Part shown: positions 29,291-36,423 of the stretch, in pieces | How the letters are laid out: every line of letters starts with the position of its first letter | How positions within the stretch are numbered: position 1 is the first letter of the stretch | From: Klebsiella terrigena | GTDB lineage: Bacteria > Pseudomonadota > Gammaproteobacteria > Enterobacterales > Enterobacteriaceae | Length of the DNA stretch: 64,000 nucleotides | Reading direction: 5' to 3' | Assembly (NCBI RefSeq): GCF_006539725.1 | Contig: NZ_BJNO01000016.1 | Location: 62,001 to 126,000, forward strand | Notes under the pieces: generated by a model | What the model was told of the DNA's origin: nothing | Databases searched by the model: none | Seen by the model: only the letters and a program-made list of their open reading frames with translations | Position numbers and translations under genes: made by a program

Positions 29291-30547
29291 TCAGTAACGT
29301 CTTAGCAGCGGCAGCAACAGGAGACAGCCTACGACCGCCATCACCGCCAGAAAGATCAGTCCGGAATCCATGCTGTGGGTGAAGGCGATCAGCGCGCCCA
29401 TCACCGCCGGCGACAGGGCGCCGGCAAAGTTTCCCAACCCGTTGAAAATCCCGCCCGCCGTGGCGCTGACCCGGGGATGGGTCGCCTTCGCCAGCAGCGC
29501 AAAAATATTGGGGGCGCCGGTTCCCCACATGAAGGTGCTAAAGCTCATCGCCGCGATAACCGTCAGCGGGCTGGTGAAGTGCATCACCGCCGCCAGGCCC
29601 ACCGCCGCGCCGGCCAGCGAGATAAAGCAGGCAGCCGCGCGTTTATCGACCCGGTCGGAAAGCCACGCCCCGATGATTTCGCCAAGCAGCATGGCGATAA
29701 ACGGCATCGACGACAGCCAGCCGGCGTGCTCCAGGTGGATACCCTTGCCCTTAATCAGGTAGCCGGGAAGCCAGCCGTTGATGCCCCACAGATAGGCCAG
29801 GAAGGCGATATTAAAGACGCAGATCATCCAAAAGTGCGGGCTGACAAACAGCTCCCGGCGCGCGCTACGCCGCTCTTCCTGCGAGCTGGCGGCCGCGGAC
29901 GTTTTGCCCTCCAGCTGGATCCCGCGCAGGCCGATACGGACAAAAATCAGCACCGGCGCCGTCAGCATCGCCATCACAAAGAAGGTGCTTTGCCAGCCGA
30001 AGGTGCTGAGCAGCCAGATGGAGAGCGGGAAGCCGATGGCCGCGCCGACCGGCGTCCCGAGCAGCCACAGCATGGTGGCGCGCGCCTGCAGACGCTGCGG
30101 GAAGGTGTGGCGCACGATAGCGAAGGCCAGCGGAAACAGCGGCCCCTCGGCGATGCCGAGCAGCACGCGCAGCACGATCATGGCGCTGTAGCTGTGGGTG
30201 AATCCCATCATCACCATCAATACGCACCACACCACCATCATGCCGGTGAGCAGGCGCAGCGGCGCGATGCGGTCGCCCAGCCCGCTGAGCAGAACCGAGG
30301 AGAAACCGTAGCTCAGTAAAAAAGCGCTCATCAGGATGCCGAGGCGCGTGGTATCAAAATCGATGCCCATCGCCTGCTGAAAATGGCTATCAGAAAACAG
30401 CGCCGCAATGCTGATTTTGTCGAAGAACGCCAGCAGCACGCAGGCCAGTAACGACAGCGGAATAGCCCAGCGAACCGCTTTTTCAGGCGCGTGGACGCCC
30501 TCACCGCTCGCCACGGAGGGCGCGGTGTTTGTCTCTAATGTGGTCAT
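29291..30547 (-). CDS. MFS transporter, aromatic/organic acid type
   Basis: A 418-residue twelve-helix major facilitator. Family features are GLGDRIAPLRLL between helices 2 and 3 and RVLLGIAEGPLFPLAFAIVR around helix 4, typical of the anion:cation symporter (phthalate/glucarate permease-like) group. It probably imports the pathway substrate across the inner membrane. It sits in the array between the ferredoxin reductase (26-base gap) and the cupin gene. A second MFS gene flanks the cluster divergently. Confidence 0.85.
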   Translation of the reverse strand: MTTLETNTAPSVASGEGVHAPEKAVRWAIPLSLLACVLLAFFDKISIAALFSDSHFQQAMGIDFDTTRLGILMSAFLLSYGFSSVLLSGLGDRIAPLRLLTGMMVVWCVLMVMMGFTHSYSAMIVLRVLLGIAEGPLFPLAFAIVRHTFPQRLQARATMLWLLGTPVGAAIGFPLSIWLLSTFGWQSTFFVMAMLTAPVLIFVRIGLRGIQLEGKTSAAASSQEERRSARRELFVSPHFWMICVFNIAFLAYLWGINGWLPGYLIKGKGIHLEHAGWLSSMPFIAMLLGEIIGAWLSDRVDKRAAACFISLAGAAVGLAAVMHFTSPLTVIAAMSFSTFMWGTGAPNIFALLAKATHPRVSATAGGIFNGLGNFAGALSPAVMGALIAFTHSMDSGLIFLAVMAVVGCLLLLPLLRRY

Positions 30548-30573
30548 CTCTCCCCCTTACGGGTGCGCGAGTG

Positions 30574-31770
30574 TTATCGCAATGACATCAGCGAAAAGGT
30601 CAGATCGTCGAGCGGCACCGCGGAAAGATCCCTCCCCGCCGCCATCCAGCGCTTCGCCAGCTTGACGGTACGCGCATCGTTAAACGCCACCAGCTGGCTG
30701 AGCCGGCCGTCGCTATCGAGCGAGAAAAAGAGTGGCCCTTTGGGATCGCGGCGAACCAGCGTCCGGGTTCCCGGCTGGGGGATCCCGAGGATCTGAATGT
30801 TGTGCGCGTATTGATCCGACCACAGCCACGGCGCTTCGTCGTAGCCCTCGGCCTGCGGATCGAGCATCGCCTTCGCCGTCGCTACCGCCTGATTCTGGGC
30901 AAAGGCCCACGACTGAATGCACAATCCGTACTGGTGATGGCGGGCGACATCGCCGGCGGCGAAAATAGCCGGATCGGCGGTTCGCCCCTGGGCATCAACC
31001 ACGATCCCGCGATCGACGGGCAGGCCCGCCTCCTGCGCCAGCTCCAGATTAAGCTCGACGCCGATCCCCACCACCACCGCGTCGAAGGTCTGACGCCGGC
31101 CGTCGCAGCGGATCACCGGCAGGCCGTCGCTATCTTCGAGGCCCAGCGCGCCGCACCCCGTGCGGACGTTGACCCCCTGCTCGCGGTGCAGCCATTCCAG
31201 CTCCTGCGATACCTCGCCGCTCACCGAGCGCATGCACAGCGCCGGCTGCTGTTCGTAGAGCGTGACCTCGACACCGCTTTTACGCGCCGAGGCGGCAATC
31301 TCGAGGCCAATCCAGCCGCCGCCGACAATCGCCAGCCGGGTGCTGACCGCCAGGCGCGCCTTCAGGCGCCGGGCATCCTGCCAGTGGCGCAGGGTGTAGA
31401 CCTGGGGATGCTGCGCCCAGGCCTCGCCGGGCAGGCGGGCGCGGCCGCCGGTAGCGATCAGCAGGCGGTCGTAGGCCAGCCGCTCACCGCCGCTCAGGCG
31501 CACGGTTCTCGCTTCACGATCGATGGCCTCCGCGCGCTGCGGGCGGTACCACTTCAGGTTCAGCGCCTGCTGCGCTTCTGCGCTAAACAGACGCGGCAGC
31601 GCCGGTTCGGCCTCCAGCAGCGCCGCCTTCGACAGCGGCGGGCGCTCGTAAAAATCCCACTCCTCCTCGGCAATAATGCAAATCTCGCCGTCAAAGCCTT
31701 CATCACGCAGCGTTTTTGCCGCCCAGCCGCCGGCCTGGCCGCCGCCGATAATCACTATCCGCACCGTCAT
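30574..31770 (-). CDS. FAD-dependent ferredoxin reductase (HcaD-like)
   Basis: Passes electrons from NADH to the Rieske ferredoxin encoded at 35.7-36.0 kb. It has 398 residues from MTVRIVIIGGGQAGGWAAK at 31770, whose ATG overlaps the extradiol dioxygenase stop by four bases; a longer open frame of 21 Gly/Arg/Pro-rich residues is rejected. It has two dinucleotide folds: GGGQAGGWAA for FAD and AIVGGGWIGLEIAA for NAD. DPAIFAAGDVA is the second FAD contact. It is the BphA4/HcaD-type component of a three-component ring hydroxylase. Confidence 0.9.
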   Translation of the reverse strand: MTVRIVIIGGGQAGGWAAKTLRDEGFDGEICIIAEEEWDFYERPPLSKAALLEAEPALPRLFSAEAQQALNLKWYRPQRAEAIDREARTVRLSGGERLAYDRLLIATGGRARLPGEAWAQHPQVYTLRHWQDARRLKARLAVSTRLAIVGGGWIGLEIAASARKSGVEVTLYEQQPALCMRSVSGEVSQELEWLHREQGVNVRTGCGALGLEDSDGLPVIRCDGRRQTFDAVVVGIGVELNLELAQEAGLPVDRGIVVDAQGRTADPAIFAAGDVARHHQYGLCIQSWAFAQNQAVATAKAMLDPQAEGYDEAPWLWSDQYAHNIQILGIPQPGTRTLVRRDPKGPLFFSLDSDGRLSQLVAFNDARTVKLAKRWMAAGRDLSAVPLDDLTFSLMSLR

Positions 31771-32693
31771 ACCGCCTCCGGCTTTTTCTGCTGGCGGCGG
31801 GTGTCGTGGTCGATTCCGCCCTCCACCGCCCACTCGGTAAAGGAAACCAGGGAGTGCTCCAGCTCGCGCGGCTGCCAGTTTTCCGTCAGATAGTCGTCGT
31901 TGGTGTAGTACTCAAACGCGCCGCCGGTCGGGCTGTTGACGTACCAGAAGTAGGCCGAAGAGACCGGGTGGCGGCCGGGGCCGATAAAGGTGCTCCACTG
32001 GCTTTTGTTCATCGCGATCCCACCGCCGATCACTTCGTGAATATCGCGCACCGTAAAGGCGACGTGGTTAAGACCGCGCTTGCGGGTCGGCAGCTGTAAT
32101 AAGAAGAGATTGTGATGGCCGCCGCGCACGCCGCAGCGCAGGAACACCGCGCGGTTGATATAGCGATCGGACACCTGGAAACCCAGCACCTCGCGGTAGA
32201 AGCTCTCTACCGCCGCCAGCTCCTCAACGAAGAACACCACGTGGCCGATGTTGATCGGCTGGGCACGCTCGTAAACCGGGCTCGGCGTATCGATCCGCCG
32301 CACGTCGCCCCACTGGTTTATCGGCTCGACGTCCAGCTCAACCGGCGTCTGCTGGCTCACCTGAACCCGCAGCGTCATGCCGTTCGGATCCTGGCACTCG
32401 AGGGCGCCGTCCACTTCGCGAAAGGCCGGCTGCTGCGCCAGCTTCGGCCGCAGCGCCTCCAGCGCCGCCCGGTCCGCTACGCCCCAGGTCATCCGGCGCA
32501 GGGTATTACCCGCCTCAAAGGCGGGCGGCAGATCCGGGCTGTTGATCGGGTTCAGCAGCACCTGAGCGCCGCTCAGGGTGGTAAAACGCCGGCCGTCGGC
32601 ATCGCTCGTCAGGCCAAAATCACGCATAAATTTGGCGCTATGGGTCAGGTCGTCGACGCCAAACTCCAGCTTTTCAATTCCGGTTACACTCAT
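31767..32693 (-). CDS. Two-domain extradiol ring-cleavage dioxygenase (VOC family)
   Basis: A 308-residue vicinal-oxygen-chelate protein with a degenerate N-terminal half and an active C-terminal half. The iron ligands are placed as usual for type I extradiol enzymes: His in NIGHVVFF, His in GLNHVAFTV and Glu in GGAFEYYTN. It should cleave a catechol next to its two hydroxyls (meta cleavage). The catechol would come from the Rieske oxygenase and SDR encoded upstream. It is separated from the IclR gene by 88 bases. Confidence 0.88.
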   Translation of the reverse strand: MSVTGIEKLEFGVDDLTHSAKFMRDFGLTSDADGRRFTTLSGAQVLLNPINSPDLPPAFEAGNTLRRMTWGVADRAALEALRPKLAQQPAFREVDGALECQDPNGMTLRVQVSQQTPVELDVEPINQWGDVRRIDTPSPVYERAQPINIGHVVFFVEELAAVESFYREVLGFQVSDRYINRAVFLRCGVRGGHHNLFLLQLPTRKRGLNHVAFTVRDIHEVIGGGIAMNKSQWSTFIGPGRHPVSSAYFWYVNSPTGGAFEYYTNDDYLTENWQPRELEHSLVSFTEWAVEGGIDHDTRRQQKKPEAV

Positions 32694-32781
32694 CGTTCGT
32701 TGCCTCTTTACCGTTCTGTCGCCCGGATTTGGGCGTAAAACATGCCCGACGCACCCAAGCGCCTGCAGTTAACGTATTGAT

Positions 32782-33570
32782 TTAAATAGCCTGAGCTAAA
32801 TGCCCGAGGAAGCCTGAAATTTTGTCCGCCGCCATGCTGACATCGTTTTGCAGCCGCTCGCGGTCGGCCTGCGGGATCTCATCCGACGGCACCAGGATAC
32901 TCACCACCGCCGCCACCCGTCCGCTGCGATCGTAGACCGGGTAAACGATGGAGGAGATGCCGTGACGGTAGAAGGACTCGCCGATCACAAAGCCCCGCGC
33001 CTTATCCTGCTGTACCATCTGCCACAGCGCTTCGCGGTCGTGAATTTGCCCCGGCGTATTGCCCGGCAGCCGCTCGTCAGGGAACAGCAGTTCGAACTCG
33101 CGGCGGGAGACATCGGTCAGCAGCATGCGGCCAAGCGAAGTGCAGTGGACCGGCAGGCGGGTGCCGATGCTGACCTGATTAATGCGCGAGCCGGCGGCGC
33201 TGACGCGGGCGATGTAGATAATGTCCCGCCCGTCGCGGATCGCCAGGTGGCTGCTGCACTGGCTGGTATCGCGCAGCTGCTCAATCACCGGCTGACCGAC
33301 CTGCGCCACATCCAGCGAGGCGATATATTCAAAGCCAAGACGCAGGACGTTCATCCCGAGCGAAAAGGTATTGGTGCGCGGATTGCGCTCGAGAAAGCCC
33401 ATATATTCCAGCGTTTGCACCACGCGATAGGCGGTCGCTTTCGGCATATCCACCAGCCGATGCAGCTCGGCGAAGGTCAAATCGCGATGCTGCTCGCCAA
33501 ACGCCAGCAGCAGCTCCAGCCCCCGCTCCAGGCCCGGCACCAGGTACTTCACTTCCCGCTCGTTTGCCAT
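32782..33570 (-). CDS. IclR-family transcriptional regulator
   Basis: A 262-residue IclR-type regulator. The N-terminal winged HTH includes LTFAELHRLVDMPKATAYRVVQTLEYMGFLER. The C-terminal effector domain contains SIGTRLPVHCTSLGRMLL and RHGISSIVYPVYD. IclR proteins often control aromatic catabolism and bind palindromes near divergent promoters, so it is the natural candidate for the three GTTTCA-N4-TGAAAC sites at 36.0-36.35 kb. Unusually, it lies inside the array it would regulate, which gives autoregulation. Confidence 0.9.
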   Translation of the reverse strand: MANEREVKYLVPGLERGLELLLAFGEQHRDLTFAELHRLVDMPKATAYRVVQTLEYMGFLERNPRTNTFSLGMNVLRLGFEYIASLDVAQVGQPVIEQLRDTSQCSSHLAIRDGRDIIYIARVSAAGSRINQVSIGTRLPVHCTSLGRMLLTDVSRREFELLFPDERLPGNTPGQIHDREALWQMVQQDKARGFVIGESFYRHGISSIVYPVYDRSGRVAAVVSILVPSDEIPQADRERLQNDVSMAADKISGFLGHLAQAI

Positions 33571-33584
33571 ACCGCCTCGCCTCT

Positions 33585-34334
33585 TTAGTTAAAAACAAAT
33601 CCGCCGTTGACCGGGATCAGCTGCCCGGTGATAAACCGCGACAGCTCGCTGAGCAGCCACACCACGCTGCCGGTAACATCTTCCGGCTGCTGGGCGCCGC
33701 TCAGGGCCCGGCCGTTCTCATACAGCTGATGACGTTCAGCCGGAACGTACTCGGTGGCCTCCACGCGGGTCAGCCCTGGGGCGATCGCGTTAATGCGGAT
33801 GCGCTTCTCCCCGAGCTCGCGCGCCATTGAACGAGTCATGGCGATCACCGCGCCTTTGCTGGCGACGTAGGCCATCAGGCGCGGCGCGCCCCACAGCGCG
33901 GTGTCCGACGCCACGTTAACGATCCCGCTGCCTTCTCGCAGCAGCGGTACCGCCGCCCGGGTCACCAGCCAGGTGCCTTTGACGTTAACCGACATCACCC
34001 GATCCCACAGATCCGGATCGTAATCGATCATATTTTTGCCGCCGACGCCGGTGGCCATCGCGGCGTTATTCACCAGTCCGTCAATGGGACCTCGTTCGCC
34101 AATCGCGCTAAACGCCTGCGCGATTGAGTGCGGATCGGCGAGATCGATAGCCTGAGACTCAATGGCAAAACCTTGTTCACTGAGCCCATGCGCGCGCTCG
34201 GCCAGTTCGCCCTCGAGGATGTCGCACATCACCACCTTCGCGCCCTGCTCCGCACAGGCTTTGGCAAAGTGATAGCCCAGCCCGCGCGCGGCGCCGGTCA
34301 CCACGATGCGTTTACCGTTCAGCAGTCCGTTCAT
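33585..34334 (-). CDS. SDR, candidate cis-dihydrodiol dehydrogenase
   Basis: A 249-residue classical SDR with TGAARGLGYHFA (cofactor), VNNAAM, VNVASD (Ser) and YVASK (Tyr-Lys), all intact. The start ATG overlaps the oxygenase stop by one base (TGATG), so the two are translationally coupled. Its position right after the oxygenase fits oxidation of the cis-dihydrodiol to the catechol (inference). It contrasts with the second SDR of the cluster, which lacks the catalytic pair. Confidence 0.87.
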   Translation of the reverse strand: MNGLLNGKRIVVTGAARGLGYHFAKACAEQGAKVVMCDILEGELAERAHGLSEQGFAIESQAIDLADPHSIAQAFSAIGERGPIDGLVNNAAMATGVGGKNMIDYDPDLWDRVMSVNVKGTWLVTRAAVPLLREGSGIVNVASDTALWGAPRLMAYVASKGAVIAMTRSMARELGEKRIRINAIAPGLTRVEATEYVPAERHQLYENGRALSGAQQPEDVTGSVVWLLSELSRFITGQLIPVNGGFVFN

Positions 34335-35356
34335 CAGGCGGCACCCTGCTGTTCTTCACGCGCCGCCAGCTGCTCTTTGGCCGCTTTTTGCATCATGCGG
34401 CGCAGGCGCGACAGCCCGACGTCGTGCTGATAGAGATATTCGTGGTCGCGGGCGTTCGGCGCCAGGCTCTCCAGCACCACCCGATCCTGCTCGAGCACTT
34501 CCCAGTGCAGTTTTTCCAGGCGGTTGCGGTACATAAAGCGCCACATATCGCGCTGCCAGCCCTGCACGCCGCGGATACGCCAGAAAAAGACCCGACAGTT
34601 GTCGTTATCTTCCGGCACCACCATGCCGACGATAAAGAAGTGGCCTCCTGGCCCAAAGCGTTTCTGATATGGGATCGACAGGCGCATCCAGCAGGCGCCG
34701 CTGTTGCCGAGCTCTACCCAGTCAAAGTTGACGCCGCTCTGCCCCTTCTTCTCAAAAATGAAGCCGGTTTTGGTCGGCTGCAGCACCATGTCCGCTTTAC
34801 GCTCGCCTTCCGCCATCGAGTGCGAAGAGGAGTGCAGATAGGTGCCGTGCATCGGGTCCATGACGTTTTCCAGCGCGTACTGATAGTTACATTTCTACGC
34901 GGCGGTGCAGAGGAAGTTGCTGTATTTGTCGCCGTTAGCCAGCTCTTCCGGGAAGGTCAGCTCCTCCGGCGGCTGGTTCGCCGTGGCGCCAAACCATAAG
35001 AAGATCGCCCCGTGCGCTTCCTGAACGCTATAGCTGCGCACGCACTGCTGGCCCACCAGCGGACACTTGTCGACCGCCGGGACATCTTTCACTTCGCCGT
35101 TTCCCGCCACTTCCACGCCGTGATACCAGCAGGCGATGCGGTCGCCGAGGTTCCAGCCCATCGACAGGCGCGCGCCGCGGTGCGGGCAGCGGTCTTCCAG
35201 CGCCTGCAGCTGGCCGTCTTTATTACGCCAGACCACAATCTGCTCGCCGAGACGGGTGATGCCCACCGGCGCGGACTGCACCTCCCAGCTTGCCAGCACC
35301 GGATACCACAGGCCGCGTAACCCTTTATCGAGATAGTTTTGTACCGTTGTCGTCAT
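34334..35356 (-). pseudogene. Rieske oxygenase large subunit, interrupted by one amber codon
   Basis: Terminal oxygenase that would dihydroxylate an aromatic ring. The frame runs open for 340 codons except for one TAG at 34895-34897 (codon 154). The stop falls in the family motif that normally reads AxWK...ENxxDxxH; here it reads TAA-stop-KCNYQYALENVMDPMH, so TGG to TAG is the likely change. The Rieske cluster is intact before it (CPH and CWYH, 16 residues apart). After it come the iron ligands DPMHGTYLH and probably the Asp of EQDRVV. The downstream 175-residue piece (34334-34861, ATG at MDPMHG) lacks the Rieske domain and cannot work alone. No other lesion is seen, so the mutation is recent, suppressed or a sequence error. 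Confidence 0.9.
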
Positions 35357-35366
35357 CGCTGTGTCC

Positions 35367-35675
35367 TCAGTATCCGTTTACCTGCAAAAAAGCCTCGAAG
35401 CTGGTCTCGCTCCAGGGTTCGCCCTGCTGGTCGTGCATTCTCAGGTCGTTCAGCCCGTCCACCAGCTGCGTCAGGCTCTCTGCGCCCTGCTCAAACAGCC
35501 CTTCAAGGGTGGCGATAAGCTGCAGCTCCCAGTTTTCCGGAACGCGGCTGCGGGTCTGCCAGATAAGATTGGCGTAGTCGCCCGGCTTGTGGATATTGCC
35601 GTTACCGCCCTCGGCGGGCGGCGTAAACTGGCGGCTTTCCGGCAGCGCCGGGTTGAAGTTCAGGGTTTCGCTCAT
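35367..35675 (-). CDS. Small protein of the Rieske oxygenase gene set, unknown function
   Basis: A 102-residue protein (MSETLNFNPALPESRQ...) that I do not recognise. It is not a normal ring-hydroxylase small subunit, which is about 170 residues with an NTF2-like fold. It is soluble, acidic and mostly helical in its second half (ENWELQLIATLEGLFEQG), with Trp in LIWQTRS. Its ATG overlaps the ferredoxin stop by four bases and it ends ten bases before the oxygenase, so it is tightly coupled to both. A partner or assembly factor of the oxygenase is likely (inference from position only). Confidence 0.75.
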   Translation of the reverse strand: MSETLNFNPALPESRQFTPPAEGGNGNIHKPGDYANLIWQTRSRVPENWELQLIATLEGLFEQGAESLTQLVDGLNDLRMHDQQGEPWSETSFEAFLQVNGY

Positions 35676-35998
35676 GCCACGCTCTCCTCGATAAAAGTAA
35701 TCTGGATCTGATTGTCGAATACCCGCACCGGGTAACGATTGAGGCTACGACCGCCCGGACCGTGCAGGCACTGACCGGTTTTCACATCGAATACCGCTTC
35801 GTGCAGCGGGCATTCAACCTTGCCGTCTTCCACAAAGCCCTGGCTTAACAGCGCGTAGGCATGGGGACACACGTCCTCCAGCGCGTAATACTCGCCATCA
35901 ATCAGATAAATGCCGATCTCTTTACCGTCGATATTGCCGCTATAAGGGAAATCTTCCTGTACCTGCTCTGCGTCACATACGCCTATCCAGCTCATCAC
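35672..35998 (-). CDS. Rieske-type ferredoxin
   Basis: A 108-residue [2Fe-2S] Rieske protein with CPHAYALLSQGF and CPLHEAVFD as cluster ligands (CxH and CxxH) and the typical VFDVKTGQCLHGP after them. It carries electrons from the FAD reductase to the terminal oxygenase (HcaC/BphA3-like). It is the first gene of the minus-strand array. The start is ATG-ATG with GGAGGA upstream; translation from either adds or removes one Met. Confidence 0.92.
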   Translation of the reverse strand: MMSWIGVCDAEQVQEDFPYSGNIDGKEIGIYLIDGEYYALEDVCPHAYALLSQGFVEDGKVECPLHEAVFDVKTGQCLHGPGGRSLNRYPVRVFDNQIQITFIEESVA

Positions 35999-36013
35999 GA
36001 TCCTCCAGGCTTT

Positions 36014-36029
36014 GTTTCATATATGAAAC
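36014..36029. promoter_or_regulatory. Operator-like palindrome O1
   Basis: GTTTCATATATGAAAC is a perfect 16-base inverted repeat between the predicted promoter and the ribosome binding site of the Rieske ferredoxin gene. It shares the GTTTCA-N4-TGAAAC pattern with two other sites in the same gap. Repression by the cluster IclR protein is the working guess. Confidence 0.65.
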
Positions 36030-36052
36030 TCTGTTTCTTATTTAATACGGTC

Positions 36053-36080
36053 AATATAAAAGCGTTCAATCTTTCGTCAA
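36053..36080 (-). promoter_or_regulatory. Sigma70-like promoter of the catabolic array
   Basis: On the minus strand TTGACG (36075-36080) and TATATT (36053-36058) are separated by 16 bases, a good match to sigma70 elements, about 55 bases before the ferredoxin start. The O1 palindrome lies just downstream of the expected transcription start. Confidence 0.6.
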
Positions 36081-36128
36081 GCGGCAATGTGAAGGATTTG
36101 TTAACCGATCGTGATTTAATTATCTAAG

Positions 36129-36144
36129 TGTGCAATCGATCACG
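36129..36144. promoter_or_regulatory. CRP-like site in the divergent gap
   Basis: TGTGC-N6-TCACG matches the CRP consensus TGTGA-N6-TCACA at eight of ten core positions. It lies between the divergent promoters of the catabolic array and the MFS gene, so catabolite control of one or both is plausible. Confidence 0.45.
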
Positions 36145-36283
36145 AAAAATTGCGGTAATATGAAATTGTGATATTTAAAAGGAAGCGTCAAAATAAATTA
36201 AGCGGGCGCTTAACTTTTCGAAAATGACTATTGACTTCTTTTCCCTACAATCATTAAAAATGATAAATCCGGCTAAACATCAA

Positions 36284-36346
36284 GTTTCACTGGTGAAACA
36301 CTTTTCAATTATTATCTTTTAAAACAACGAGTTTCACCTATGAATC
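36284..36346. promoter_or_regulatory. Operator-like palindromes O2 and O3 before the MFS gene
   Basis: GTTTCACTGGTGAAAC (36284-36299) has perfect 7-base arms. GTTTCACCTATGAATC (36331-36346) matches the same pattern with one mismatch. The two are 47 bases apart and lie 78-140 bases upstream of the MFS start. The rest of this AT-rich gap (35999-36423) contains no gene. Confidence 0.6.
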
Positions 36347-36423
36347 ATTTTACATACGTGACTATCACCGTTATTTAAAAATAGCGCCTTTGATTCATAA
36401 ATGACCGGGAGAAAAGAGTAATC

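Noticed and set aside
34334-34861. Independent 175-residue gene starting at MDPMHG
   Set aside because: It is the C-terminal part of the Rieske oxygenase after the amber codon. Eleven more codons in the same frame join it to the N-terminal part, and it lacks the Rieske domain.
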